Shown: positions 40,094 through 52,443 of the stretch, piece by piece
Layout: each line of letters begins with the position of its first letter
Numbering within the stretch: position 1 is the first letter of the stretch
DNA from: Bacidia rubella
Lineage: Eukaryota > Ascomycota > Lecanoromycetes > Lecanorales > Ramalinaceae
Direction of reading: 5' to 3'
DNA length: 64,000 nt
NCBI GenBank assembly: GCA_032158265.1
Contig: JAVTIF010000011.1
Location: forward strand, 1,116,001 to 1,180,000
Notes under the pieces: model-generated
Told to the model about the DNA's origin: nothing
The model's input: the letters and a program-made list of their open reading frames with translations, nothing else
Databases searched by the model: none
Program-made: the position numbers and the translations under genes

Positions 40094-40363
40094 TATTGTA
40101 ATTTAACTTAATATATTTATTTTAATATTGCTCGGTTAAACTTCGATATAGCTAGTAAAACCTCGGCTTAATAACTCTTATTATTGCAAACTGAAATTTA
40201 ATATAAAAATATATTAAGAACTAATATATTAAAGCCTTAACTTATAATATTTAATATAAAGTACCCGCTTTTCTCTTTCTTTTCTTTTTTATCTTTAATG
40301 TTTTTATTAATTAGAGCCCTATAAGAGCGGTTTTATACTACTAAGCTAGGTAGATAGTCAACA
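40094..40363 (+). repeat. 3' LTR of Gypsy-4 (270 bp)
   Basis: Starts TATTGTAATTTAACTT (C/G-to-T/A changed version of the 5' LTR start) and ends GGTAGATAGTCAACA. It keeps the original CAACA end that the 5' LTR has lost, while the 5' LTR keeps the original start; together they give the ancestral termini TGTTG...CAACA. Confidence 0.93.
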
Positions 40364-41786
40364 AGTTCGTTAATAACTTTTAAAATTAACTGTACTAAAA
40401 ACTAGATATTAAAATTAATTTTAGTATTACTTTTTATTTTTAAATCGATAATTAAATAGAATATTATAATTAAATACTAAAAACTTGTTTTTAAATCTTT
40501 ATAATTTAGCTCTAAAATAACTAAATTTTATATTTTTTTTAGAATAAGTCTATTGCTACTAATATTTGTTCTAAATCTATCGAAACTACTCTGTTTTTAG
40601 TTAATTTAAGCTAATATCTTTATATAAATATTAAACTATCCGTTAATTATCTCGAAAATATTATAATTATCAAATGATATTAATAAATTTATACTAACGA
40701 TTTTATTGAAAAAATAGACGCTATTAATAAATTCTTATATATTTATATAATTTTTGTTCAAATTTAATAAGTTTAATATATTAATATATATATTTTATAA
40801 TATAAAAATAGCGATAAAGTTTAACTAGATATTTATAATATATCTATTTTTCGACTTAATAAAAAACTTATTAGTAAATGTAATAGTTTATTTAAAATAA
40901 TTAAGATAATTAGTTTTTATATATATTGTTTAAAGCTACCTAAATCTTAGTTAATTTATAATACTTTTTATACTTTTTTATTATATTCCGTTGTTAATAA
41001 TTTGTCATTAAACTAGATTTTTTTATTATTATTTAATATTAATATAAAAAGTAACTAAATCTACGAAATAAAAAATATTTTTAATTTACGAATATATTAC
41101 CGCTAAATCGAATATATAATTAAATACTATAGCTTTAACCAATTTAAATAGATTAATATTAATAATTTTATTAATGTTTTTGTAACTATTAACAAATAAC
41201 AAATATTATAATATATATCCGGATTAAATTAAATAAAAACCTAGCTAATTAAATATATTATTAATTCTAAAAACGACTATATACTTCTTAGTAATAGTAA
41301 TAACGATTCTGATATAAATATAAAAGCTTTAATTTTAAACATATTTTAAATAGCTTTAATAGCGCTATCTACTTAAATATCTATTATTAATTCCGCTTTA
41401 AACCCCGCCGTTTTTGCTAAAATCTTTTTATAAAGTTTTTTTAAGCTTAAAAATACTTATATTAGTTTCGGACTAGTTAAATCTTATCTAAAGCCTATTG
41501 TGTTATTTCTTATATATTTTTTAATTTTGTTTTACTTTTAAAAATATATATATATATAAATAAATAAATAAAACATTTAAAATAGTATATTTCAACTAAA
41601 AATAACATTTTTATATATAGATTTCGCGATTAAATCTATACTATTTTTCCAATTTTTATTTTTTTCCCCCGCTATTTATACTTGCTACTCAAAGTAATAT
41701 CCGATATAGAAATCTAGTTATCTAGTATAGAAAGCTAGTAATCTAGAGCTTGTTATTAATCTAATAGATCGATTTTTAAAGAAAAG

Positions 41787-41919
41787 TGTTATAACGAAGT
41801 TATTGCGAATAAAAGTCTTAATAGCTAACTAATTAAAATTAATTAGCGCGGAATTAGTTCCGTTTATATATATTTAGCTATTGTTATTATATAATAACTT
41901 TTCTTTTCTTTAACAAACA
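41787..41919 (+). repeat. 3' LTR of Gypsy-2
   Basis: Starts TGTTATAACGAAG directly after a purine tract and ends TTTAACAAACA (end at 41915 or 41919). About 130 bp long, matching the LTR-like segment at 3467-3599. Contains the inverted pair GGAATTAGTTCC. The TG...CA termini fit an LTR. Confidence 0.75.
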
Positions 41920-41929
41920 TTTTATATAT

Positions 41930-43560
41930 ATAATCTAATAGAATCTATTTACTACTCGTATAACTAAAAACTAAGAAAAGCTTTTATAATAATAAATAAA
42001 ATAAATAAAATATTAAAGTATAATTTAAAGAAATTTCAATTTATATACTATTTAGTTAAAAAAACAATAAAATGGATTTTCTTTTTAAAAAAGAAAATTT
42101 TATTATATTTTTAAATAATTTCTAATATTTGAAAATAATTATAGACTATCAATTTTCCTAAAAGCTATATTTAAAATAATTTAAAATGAAATCTATTGAA
42201 TATTTATAATTATTTAAAATATTAATAAGTTTTAACTAAAAGATAATACTATTAAATCATAAATAGATTTATATTACTTATATATTTTTATTGACTCTTT
42301 ATTATTGCAATATATAAACTTTAATAAAGAAAGATTATAAATATATAATTCTTTAACTTAAAAAGATTTAAAAAAAAATAAAAGCTATTATTCCAAAAGA
42401 GTTTATATAAATAATAGAGAAAGCTTTATATATAAAGTTTTATTTATTCTTTGTTAATTTATAATTAAAGTAAACTATAATAAATCAAATCTTTAATATA
42501 GAAACTAATAAATTTAAATATTTTATAATAAAAATACTAAAGAAAATAAAGTTAAAAAGTGAATAAAAATTAAAAAGAATTTAAAAAACTTAAAAAAAAA
42601 TTTATATCAATTTTTAAGAAAAATAAACCTTAAATACCAATTACTCTAATAGAAATTAAAGTTTTTATTAATTATAATATAGCTTATTTTATTTCGAAAG
42701 GAATTATATTTTATATAGATAATTTAAATATTAATAATTATATTAGCTATATAATAGTTATATTTATATTAAAACTAAAATAATTAACTTATTAAAAAAC
42801 TATATAATAATATTATATTTATATTATAAAATAATAAATAAAATTTTTAGAAATAAATATAATTAATTAATATATATTTTTATTAATAATCAAACAATTA
42901 TATAAATAAGAATAAATCTAAGATACACTTCTAAACAATTCTTTATAAGATAAAGTATAAATTTTATTAAAGATATTAGTCTTATTTATATTAAACTTAT
43001 ATAAATATTAGTTTATAAAGGGATTTTAAGAAATAAAAAAGCTAATGAAGTGGTAAAAAAAGGAATAGAAAGTTTAAAGAATTTATAAAGAAAAAATACT
43101 TAATTATAATACTATTAATTTTATTAACTATAATCAAAAAAGCTTTTAACTAATAAATAAATAAAGATTAAAATATTTGTTAATAAAAAAATATATATAG
43201 CTATTAGTTTTATAAAATATTAGTAAATATAAATAAGAATATATTAATTAAATATTAAAAACTTTTATATAGTTTTAATAACTTTTTTTTAAATTTAATA
43301 ACATTTTACATAATATTAAAAAAGCTAAAACTCTATATTATATATATAAAAGTTGTTTTATATATTAAACAGTTAAATATTTTTTCTAAATTATTTAAAA
43401 TTATAAAAAAAGAATTATAAAATCTTTTAACAATTTAATAATATTAACTTAGACTTTCTTCTAAATAATTCTATAATAGTAAAAAAAAATTTAAAATCCA
43501 TAATTTAAATTAATTTCTTATAAATTATATTTTAAGATTTAAAGGATAATAATTATTATA
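41930..43560 (+). pseudogene. LINE (Tad1-like) remnant: RNase H and C-terminal region
   Basis: On the + strand the segment about 42985-43078 reads, with RIP changes, as the RNase H block of fungal LINEs: ILVYKGILRNKKANEVVKKG corresponds to the usual W-P-G-H-x-G-I-x-G-N-E-x-A-D-x-A-A pattern, with Trp replaced by a stop, Pro by Leu and His by Tyr, all single C-to-T/G-to-A steps. A Cys/His-containing tail (43318-43420) follows where such proteins carry a zinc-binding motif. The RT that should precede it was not readable. It lies directly after the Gypsy-2 LTR. Confidence 0.55.
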
Positions 43561-44208
43561 TTTTCTTAATATATTTTAATTTATATATTAAAATTTTTTT
43601 ATAAATTTTTTTTATAAAAATAATTCTTGATAATAAATATTAATTTTTTAGAAGTAATATATATTAAAACTTTAATAAGTAAATTAATAGTTCTTGAAAA
43701 ATTTAGTTAAAACTAATTTTTTTAAACTTTTTACAAAAAAAATTGTAAATAATTGAAGGATTTTAAAATTAATTAAATTTTATAACTTATAAAATAAATT
43801 CTATACTAGTTAACTTATAAGTTAAAAAATTCTATTTATATTAAAAAATTCTATAATTACTATAATTTATAATATAAAATACATTTTATAAAAAATATAT
43901 TTAAGATTATAAATTATAATAGCTATAGAATTCTTTTATATAAATAAAAAAGAAGAAAAAAATTAAAAAAGAATAAAATAAGCTAAAATTCTAATAGAAT
44001 AAAAAATAAATTATAGTAATAATAATAAAATATTAATTTTTAATATAAAATAAAGTATTTAATATAGATATAGAAGGTAAATTTATAAAATAGTTCTAAA
44101 ATACTATATTACTATATTAATATAGCGCTAAACTATAATTTATATTATATTAATATAAACTTAAATAAGTTTAGTTTAGCTTTGCTTTACTAGATACTAG
44201 TCTCTAAG
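43561..44208. other. AT-rich spacer before Gypsy-3
   Basis: No recognisable domain or repeat. The last 50 bp (44160-44208) recover G/C bases, ending in the CTAAG duplicated by Gypsy-3. Confidence 0.5.
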
Positions 44209-44494
44209 TGTCATGCTCGTTAGCGGCCTGCAGGCGGAGCCGGATTTAGTGGCTGGCTATAGCTAAGCTAAGGCTAAAGGCTAAGGCTTTAAGGCTTGCT
44301 ACCCGTTAATAGTATTAGTTTTAAAGGCTATTAGAAAGTAATAGGCTATATTAGACTCTGCGAATTTAATATTTAATAATAAGCATAATTTATTATTAAG
44401 AGATCGTTAATAATTAATTTATATAATATAAATATAGTTTATTTTATTTTATATTTTTTAGAATTTTTTTATTAGTAAAATATTAATAATTATA
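44209..44494 (+). repeat. 5' LTR of Gypsy-3 (286 bp)
   Basis: Starts TGTCATGCTCGTTAGCGG with a well preserved G/C-rich first 100 bp and ends in a strongly AT-changed tail (ATTAGTAAAATATTAATA). Pairs with 52153-52438. Confidence 0.92.
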
Positions 44495-44585
44495 GTTTTA
44501 ATTATTTTAACCTTTTTTTTTAAAAAATAAAAAGTTTAAAGCAAAATAGTATAATTATTTAAAGGTAAAACTTTTTTTAAAATAC

Positions 44586-45313
44586 CTTAGGGGACCTTAG
44601 TAGTTTGAAAAGTTAGTATTGAGAAAATCTTTAAAATAGAGTTTTTCTTAATATTAACTTAAAATAAACTCTAAAAAAAAGTTTAACTCTAATTTAACTC
44701 TTTATTGAAGTCTAACTTCTATATATATTTAACTCTAATAACATTTTAACTCTAAATTAACTCTAAATAAAATATTTACTAGAGTAAATCTCGAGTTAAT
44801 CTCGAGTTAATCTCGAGTTACAAGTTAATATTAAGCTTAATTAGAGTTCTATTATTATAAAAATTTAACTCGAGTTAGACTTTTATGCAGATTCTAACTT
44901 GTACTATTTTTTTAAGATTTTATTTAAGGTTTAAAGTCTAAAAAGACGCGGTTCAACACGCTTTGTTTTTTAAGAATTCGGAGTTTTAGCCGTATTTAGC
45001 CACGCTTATGTAATAAAAACATCAGAATCACGTGATTTACGCGAATACATATATAGAACGCGCCTAAACCTTAATATTCTAATATATTATAGTAATTCTA
45101 ACTTAAAAGAAAATTTTTTAATTTTTTTTTTGTCTCTTGACTCGAGTCTGACTCGAGTCTGACTCGGGCAGAGCTCTAGTACAATTTTGTATGGAGGGAG
45201 CGCCTCACTCGGATACGAGATTGCGCTTGTCTTAAGCAGCGAAATAACTCCAAATCCGAGTTTAATTAAAGTTTAATTAGAGTTTAGCTTACAAAACCAC
45301 TAAGGTCCTTAAG
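44586..45313. mobile_element. TIR element nested in the Gypsy-3 leader
   Basis: The left end CTTAGGGGACCTTAGTAGTT and the right end (reverse complement CTTAAGGACCTTAGTGGTTT) form a 20-bp TIR with one indel and one mismatch. No clear TSD. Inside are an 11-bp tandem repeat ATCTCGAGTTA (three units near 44787-44820), many AACTCTAA words, GACTCGAGTCT repeats near 45138-45165, and a G/C-richer right half (44940-45290). No coding capacity. Possibly a large MITE of unknown superfamily. Confidence 0.65.
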
Positions 45314-48300
45314 AAGTTAATATAGAGTTAAACAAATAATAGTAGCTTAATAATATTAGCATTTTATTTTTAAAAACTTTTTTTTAGAATTTAAGGTATT
45401 AATTTTAATAAATTAAATATAAGTAGTAATATTTTTAGGATTAACTACAACTTTATATAATTAATAAAGATAATGTTTTATTAAGGGCTTAATTTTAAAG
45501 TTTTTATTTTAATAATAATAATAGTATTAATAATATTATTAATATACTATGGGCATAATCTGTAATTTTAATTTTAGTTATATTTATTTATATTAGATTA
45601 TTTTTAGTCTTTAAGGTTTTGCTTTTTTTTATAAAAGATTTCAAGCCTAAATAAGTTCTTATTTATAAGGGAAAAAGCAAAGGCAAATTTCTCCGCTAAT
45701 TCTATATATATAATAATATTTTTATGAAAAATCTAATATATGTTATGACTAATTATATAAAAATTATTTTTATATAATTTGAACTTAAAAGTGACCCTAA
45801 AATATAATAGAATTAATATATTAAGTATTATAATTAAAAGGGCATTAATTAGTTTTTCTTTAAGGAATTCCTTCGAAATTTAATTATAAATCTAATTAAC
45901 TATAGGCTTATTATATATAAAGAATACATTAAAGCTAAATAGTAAAAAGACTAAAAAGTTATAGCTTTTAAGGCTTATTTAGAAGAAATTAAGGAAGTTT
46001 TAGGCTTTAAGTAGTTTTTAGAAGTTATTATTAATTTTTTTTATTTAAATTAAGGATAGACTTTAAGAATAAGATATTTAATAGCAATAAAGTACTGCAA
46101 AATTAGGAAGATTTTTATGCCTATACTATAATAATAGAAAAGACTATAGAATAATCTAGGTACTCAGATTTTTAAAATAATTCTTAGAATAAAGGCTTAA
46201 AGAAGTTAAAATCTTTAAAATAATAAGTTAATAAACTTAATAATAATGCTAGCAGAGCAAATATATAGCTTTAAATTAAAAGTAAATAGAGATTTGCGCA
46301 GATTTAAAATAAATAATAATAATAATTTAATTAATTGCAGAATAATAATTACTATAATTATAGTAAGTCTGGCTATTATATTAAGAATTGCCTTAAGCTT
46401 AAAACTAAAGTAAATATTATTTTTATAGCTAAGAAATTAAAAAATAATAATAGCTTATAATTACTTTAGAAGTAAGCTAAGAAAAATAAATAAAAGCAAG
46501 GACCTCTATTTATATAAAGGGGTAAATTGATTTCTAAAGAGATAAATACCTTATAATAGCCTTAATTAATACTAAATCTGCTCTTAATTTTATTTCTTAA
46601 GAATTTATAATAAAATAAAATTTAGAATCTATTGCTATTAACTTATTATAACTAAAACTATTTAACTAAAAAGGAATCTACTATTATAATGCTTTTGAAT
46701 TAATTTATTAAATTATAAATAGCTGGGGTTAAAAAAAAGAATATATTATACTTTTTTATTTAGTTAATTAAGGTATAGATTTAATATTTAGTATACTTAT
46801 ACTAAGTAACTATAAAAGATTAATAAACTTAGAACTCTCTTAATAGCGCTTTAAAATGTATTCTAATTAATTAAAAGTACTAAATATAGCTGAATTTAGG
46901 GAGAATATAAAGCCTAAAAAAGCTATATATGCCTTAATATATTATAGCCTAATTTTATTATATAATAGTATTATAATAGCGCAAGAAGACTTAAAAATAC
47001 CAAAAAACCTTTTAAACTTTAAAAATATCTTTAATACTAAAGCAGCAAATACTTTACTTAGATTAAAGTAAAGGGACTATATTATTAAATTAACTAATAA
47101 GGATCTACTATATAGTTCTTTATATAATCTATCTATAATAAAGCTATTAAAGCTTTAATATTATTTTAATAAAGTTCTTTTAAAGGGTTAAATTTATTAT
47201 TTAACTTCTTTTGTAAATATATTAATATTTTTTGTTCCAAAGAAGGACAATAGCTTATACTTATATATTAATTATAGGGGACTAAATAAGGCAACTATAA
47301 AGAATTAATATTTACTTTCCTTAATTATAGAAACCTTAAATTATTTAAGTAAAATTAAAAGGTTTATTAAGCTAAATCTTAAAAATATTTATTATTAAAT
47401 CTATATTAAAGAAGGTAATAAGTAGAAGATAACATTTTATATATAGTATAGCCATTTTAAATATTTTATAATACTATTTAGTTTAGCTAATATTTTAGCT
47501 ATATTTTAAGCTTATATTAATAAAGTATTAATTAGCTTAATAGATATAATTTATATAGTTTATTTAAAGAATATTTTAATCTTTAATAATATAGTAATAG
47601 AATATAAGCGACATATTAAGGATATACTAAAATATTTGCGATAGTTTTAGCTATATATTAATCTAAAGAAATATAAATTTAATATAATTAAGGTAAAATT
47701 TTTAAGCTTTATTATCTTTATTAAAGGGGTATAAATAGATTTAAAGCAAGTTAAAGCTATTAAGGAATAGCTGATACTAGAGAGCTATTAAGAGGTTTAA
47801 GTTTTCTTAAGATTTATTAATTTTTATAGATAATTTATTTATTAATATTTAGATATTATAATATTTTTTATTAGTTTATTAAAAGGCAATAAAGATAGCA
47901 AGAAATTTAAACTATTTATCTGGATAGATAAGGCAGCGCAAGTATTTTGCATGCTTTATGACATTTTTACTTTAATATTTTTATTAAAGTACTATAACTT
48001 TAAGGCTAAAGTATAAATAGAGTTTAATGCTTCTAATTTTGCTATTATAGGCATTATATCTTAGTAAAATAAGGACTTTTATTAATATTTAATGGCTTTT
48101 TAATTCTAGAAAATAATGTTAGCTAAGCAAAATTATAAAATTTATAACTAGGAATTGCTTATTATTATAGTAATTATAAAGCAATAATATTATTATTTAT
48201 AAAGGAATCTATATACTATTAATGTGCTATCAGATTATAATAACCTTAAAAGATTTATAAAGCAAAAAATTCTTAATTTTAGGCAGGCTAAATAGGCTAT

Positions 48301-51300
48301 TAAATTAGCTATATATAACTTTAAAATTTTTTATTAAATAAGCAAAACTAACCCCACTGATATATTATTAAAGCGCCTTAATTATAAAAAGGCTTTAAGC
48401 TTAAACACTATATTGTTGCTAATATTGCAGAATAAGCTATTATTTTAGTTAGATAAGCTATTAAAATAAGGGTAAAAGGTTATAATAGCACTAGGTTTTA
48501 TCTTTGAGATAACTAGAATTTAAATTGTTATCTTTAAGAAAAATATAAAAAACTTAGAAAACAAGTTATATAATAATGATACTTAGTATTTAATAAAGTC
48601 CTTATTAAGGAAGCTTTAAAATATTAATAACTAAATAAAAGAGAAATAAGATATATTAATAAAAAACCATTAGGAGTAAAATTCTGCTTAATCTTTTAAT
48701 AATAAAGGTCTTCTTAAATATAATAATTGCTTATATATCCCTGGAGACAAAATAATTAAAGAAGAGCTAATTAATAAATATTATAATAATCCCTTAATAG
48801 GCTATTTTAAGTATAAGAAATTGCTAAAGTTCTTTAAAAGAAGATATTATTAGCTAAATATAAACATAGAGGTAAAAAAATATATATAAAGCTATAATAT
48901 ATATTAGCATATAAAGGCATATTACTACTGGCTATATAAGTAATTAAATGCCCTGCTATTTTTAAAGAAACCTTAGAAAAAGCTAATAATAAACTTTATT
49001 ATAGGCTTATTATATACTAAAAGAAAAGGTAATTGCATTTATAATTCTATCTTAATAATTATTGATTATTATATTAAGATATGCTAATATATTCCAATAA
49101 TTACTAAGATTATTAGCGCAGAGCTAACAAAGCTATTTTTTAAGAAAATTATTTTAAGGTATAGCATACCTAATAGTATTATAAGTAATAAAGGCTCTAT
49201 CTTTATAAATAACTTTTGGTCTGCTATTTACTATTATATAAGGATTAAGAAGTACTTAAATATAGTTTTTTACCCTTAAATAAATAGGTAAATAGAATGC
49301 TAAAATTAGGTGCTTAAGTATTATTTAAGGAATTTTGCAAATAAGCATTAAAGTAATTAAGCTGGCATCTTACTGCTAATAGAATATATATATATAAATA
49401 GTTATTATTTAAATATAAGGACTATATTTTTCTATATTATATATAGATATTATTTAAAGATCTACTATAAAGAAGCTAAGGATAACTTTACTAGGGGGAG
49501 GATACCCTTAATAAATAAATAACTAAAATAGCTATAATTCTTAAGAGATTTTCTTAAAGAATATTAGGATTATGCTAGTATAGCATATATAATTATATAT
49601 AATAAAAAAGCTAAGTTAATAGAATATAAGGTTGGCAACTTAATTATATTAATGATTAAGAATTTTAAATAAAAGCGGCTAAGCAAGAAGCTATTATATA
49701 AATATATTAAGCCTTTCTAAATATAAGATAAGATTAAAGCGCAGACATATTAATTATTATTGCTAAATATTTATTGAATCTATAATACCTTTTATATCTT
49801 ATTACTTAAACCTTATTATTATTATATATGTAATAAGCCAGCAAATACCTTTATATAAGCTTTTAAACTTATTAATAATAAGGAAATATAGGAGGTTAAA
49901 GAGGTTATAGAATAGACTAAGAATAAGGATAATATCTAGTATAAAGTTAAATAAACAGGCTAAAGCTATAAGTATAATTAATAGTTATTAAATAAAAGAA
50001 TAAATAATATAGCAGATTTATAAGAAGAATTTAATAAATAATAGCGGATTATATATAGAAATAAGTATAGATAATTAATTATAATATTTAAGGTATATAA
50101 TATAGCTAATCTCTTGCTGCTTAATACTCAGAACTCCTTATATATATACTTTTTTATTATTTTTTTTCTTTTTAAGATTAATATTATAGTTAAAAGCTGC
50201 ATTTATTATAAGGATTATATTGCTATACTAATAAGACACTAATATATCTAGCAAATAGAGGTAAAAACAAACTTAAGGAAGCTAAATGCCTTTTAAGTAT
50301 TTCTTAAGGGGATTATAATATATAAAGAAAAAGAAAAGCTTAATTATAAAAAGGCTTTTATACCTTAAGGTAATTAAAATAATTTAGATTTAATTTAATA
50401 TATTTATATATAAATTACTATTAAATTCAAATCTTATTAAGAAGAATATTAAAGACAATATTAATATAATTTATATGCTTGCTGCTAAGTATTAGAATAA
50501 TTTAAATATTATGTTAAGCTTCTAATAAGCTAATAATATAATATTAATTTAAAAACTAAGAGTAATAATAAATTAATATTAAAGTATAATTCTAAGGAAG
50601 CTAAATGCCTTAATGCCCGCAAATAATGCTTAATAAAAGAAATTAATAAATTATGAGAGGGCTAATCAATAATAATAATAATAGCTCTAATATTTTAAAA
50701 CTAGCAAAACTTATAAGGGATATTCTTATAAATAATGCTTATTAGAACAAAATATAATCTCTTTATATACTATTAATATATTAATATAAATATAAATCTC
50801 TTTTTCTAAATACTTATTAATATAATCTTTTATTATTGTTACTATTAATAGCTATTATAATTATAAAGATAAACAAGAATAATAAAATAAAGCAGATTAA
50901 TATTTATAATATATTTCTCTTGCGCCTCTTAATAAAGATAGTTTGCTTTAAGGGCAGCTATATAATTATAGTATTTTTTATTTCTCTTTTAAATTATATT
51001 AATATAATATTAATATAATAACAGAAGTATATTTTTTTATAAAAATAAAATAATTTATTATTTTAAGCTTAACTATATAAGCTTTTAACTTTATAGTTTC
51101 CTCCCTTATTATTTCCTTTATTTTATTTAGTTACTTTTTTAGCTCCTCTTTTTTTATAAATAAAATAGAAACTTCCTTTATTATTTTATTTATTTATTTA
51201 TAGTATATAACTAGAGTATCTAATATAGCTAAGGTATATATAGTGCAGCGACGCTAGTTTTAATAGTCCTTTTATAAATATAAAATAGATAAGCTAATTG

Positions 51301-52152
51301 CTATAGAAATAGGGTTTTTATTAAGCATTATTTTAAGCTATATAAGAGTAGTAATAGTGAAATTAATAAGGTTCTATATTTAATCTTAATACCTCTTAAT
51401 ATATTATAAAAGGTAAACATATATAATATAATAGCATATAAAGATCCTCTTATAGGGATATACCCTGAAAGACTTTTTTTCATTATAGCATAATAGCTAT
51501 ATATTTATTCTTTTACTTAAAAATAAAGCCTTTTGCTAAGATAAGCTATATAAAATAAGCTTTTTAATGTTATTTCAGATTAATATAAGTATTATTACTA
51601 TTAGACCAGTTATACTAAGGCTTTTATATTTATATTTTATTACTAAAATAATAATATAATTGCTATTAATACTATTAAGTAAATATTAATTAATTAATAT
51701 AAATATAATAATACTATAATAGCTTTTATTTTAAATAATTAAAGTTATAAAAGCTAATAATTATAGAGTATTACTATAGAGAATCAATATGCAATAGTAG
51801 CCTAATAACATAAAGTTGAATATATAAGATTGCTATTAAGAATTAATAAAGAAAGAAAATAATTATTAATAAAGAACTATTTTAATAGTATATAATAGCT
51901 ATATTAAAGAATTACTATTATTATTTACTTATAATAATAATATTATTTTATTATTACTTTACTTTTACTTTACTTTAATTATTTATTTTAACATATATAT
52001 ATGCCTTAACTATAGAATAATTCTTTTTTCTTTTTTTCTTATTAGGTTATTTAAGAGGTTTCAATAAGTATTTAATAGGCATATTAATAGCTTTAAAAGA
52101 TAATTCTGTTTTGCTTTATTATATTAAAAACTAATACTTAAAAAAAAACAAT

Positions 52153-52438
52153 TATTATACTTATTAATAGCTTATAAACAAAGCTAGATTTAATAGCTAG
52201 CTATAGCTAAACTAAGGCTAGGGGCTAAAGTTTTAAGGCTTATTATTTATTAATAATATTAGCTTTAAAAGCTATCGGAAAACGATAAACTATATTAGAT
52301 TTTATAAGTTTAATATTTAATAGTAAGTATAATTTATTATTAAGAGATTTTTAGTAATTAATCTATACAATATAAATATAGTCTATTTCATTTTATGCTT
52401 TCTAAAATCCTCTCGCTAGCGGAACGCTAGCGGTTATA
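52153..52438 (+). repeat. 3' LTR of Gypsy-3 (286 bp)
   Basis: Starts TATTATACTTATTAATAG (RIP version of the 5' LTR start), preceded by an A-rich tract, and ends CTCGCTAGCGGAACGCTAGC GGTTATA. Its last 50 bp, next to the gene-rich DNA, are unmutated, the reverse of the pattern in the 5' LTR. Confidence 0.92.
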
Positions 52439-52443
52439 CTAAG

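Larger units (their letters stand above)
33452..40363 (+). mobile_element. Gypsy-4: complete Ty3/gypsy element, 6912 bp, TSD AGTTC
   Basis: Two 270-bp LTRs and a perfect 5-bp duplication AGTTC (33447-33451, 40364-40368) define it. Internal order on the + strand, with stops from RIP: gag (about 34640-34900), protease region (about 35500-35600), RT (36040-37050; the stretch 36544-36735 is still open and reads IARYKYLSKINIILVF), RNase H (about 37150-37590), integrase (about 37960-38620, with HGLLNSIILDRRPQFV-like core) and chromodomain (about 38960-39090, YKLKRILAIKRFYKR). Gene order PR-RT-RH-INT-chromodomain marks a chromovirus. About 1 kb of non-coding sequence precedes the 3' LTR. Inactive: every domain carries stops. 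Confidence 0.93.
31369..41919 (+). mobile_element. Gypsy-2: Ty3/gypsy chromovirus remnant, split by Gypsy-4
   Basis: In the + strand, with RIP stops read through, the order is: RT N-terminal block (FIxSS..., 31430-31510), RT core with YTNNIFIYSKNKK (about 31795-31840; family YxDD), RNase H (about 32200-32650), integrase zinc region and core start (about 33100-33451). Here Gypsy-4 (33452-40363) interrupts; after it the integrase C-terminal part (DKVWLDISNISIFRLNKK-like, about 40810-40870) and a chromodomain-like stretch (IYEIKNIFNLRIYYR, about 41050-41100) follow. A purine tract AAAGAAAAG (41778-41786) directly precedes the 3' LTR. The 5' LTR was not found; the 5' part is probably scattered among H4 and MITE D. 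Confidence 0.82.
44209..52438 (+). mobile_element. Gypsy-3: complete Ty3/gypsy chromovirus, 8230 bp, TSD CTAAG
   Basis: Defined by two 286-bp LTRs and the perfect duplication CTAAG (44204-44208, 52439-52443). Domain order on the + strand: gag (about 45700-46330), zinc knuckle (46356-46409, Cys and His positions turned to Tyr), protease region (about 46560), RT (about 47000-47730, with SLYLYINYRGLNKATIKN and YLKNILIF for YLDDILIF), RNase H (about 47900-48420), integrase (about 48760-49400; ISNKGSIFINNFW for the D-core, later Q-N-x-V-L-x-Y-L-R), chromodomain (about 49885-49990, EVKEVIE...YKVK). About 2.1 kb of non-coding sequence lies between the chromodomain and the 3' LTR. All domains hold RIP stops. 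Its 3' end is the exact right limit of the AT-rich block. A TIR element is nested in its leader (44586-45313). Confidence 0.93.

Noticed and set aside
50836..51018. 60-codon open frame
   Set aside because: A/T-codon residues only, inside Gypsy-3; no recognisable domain.
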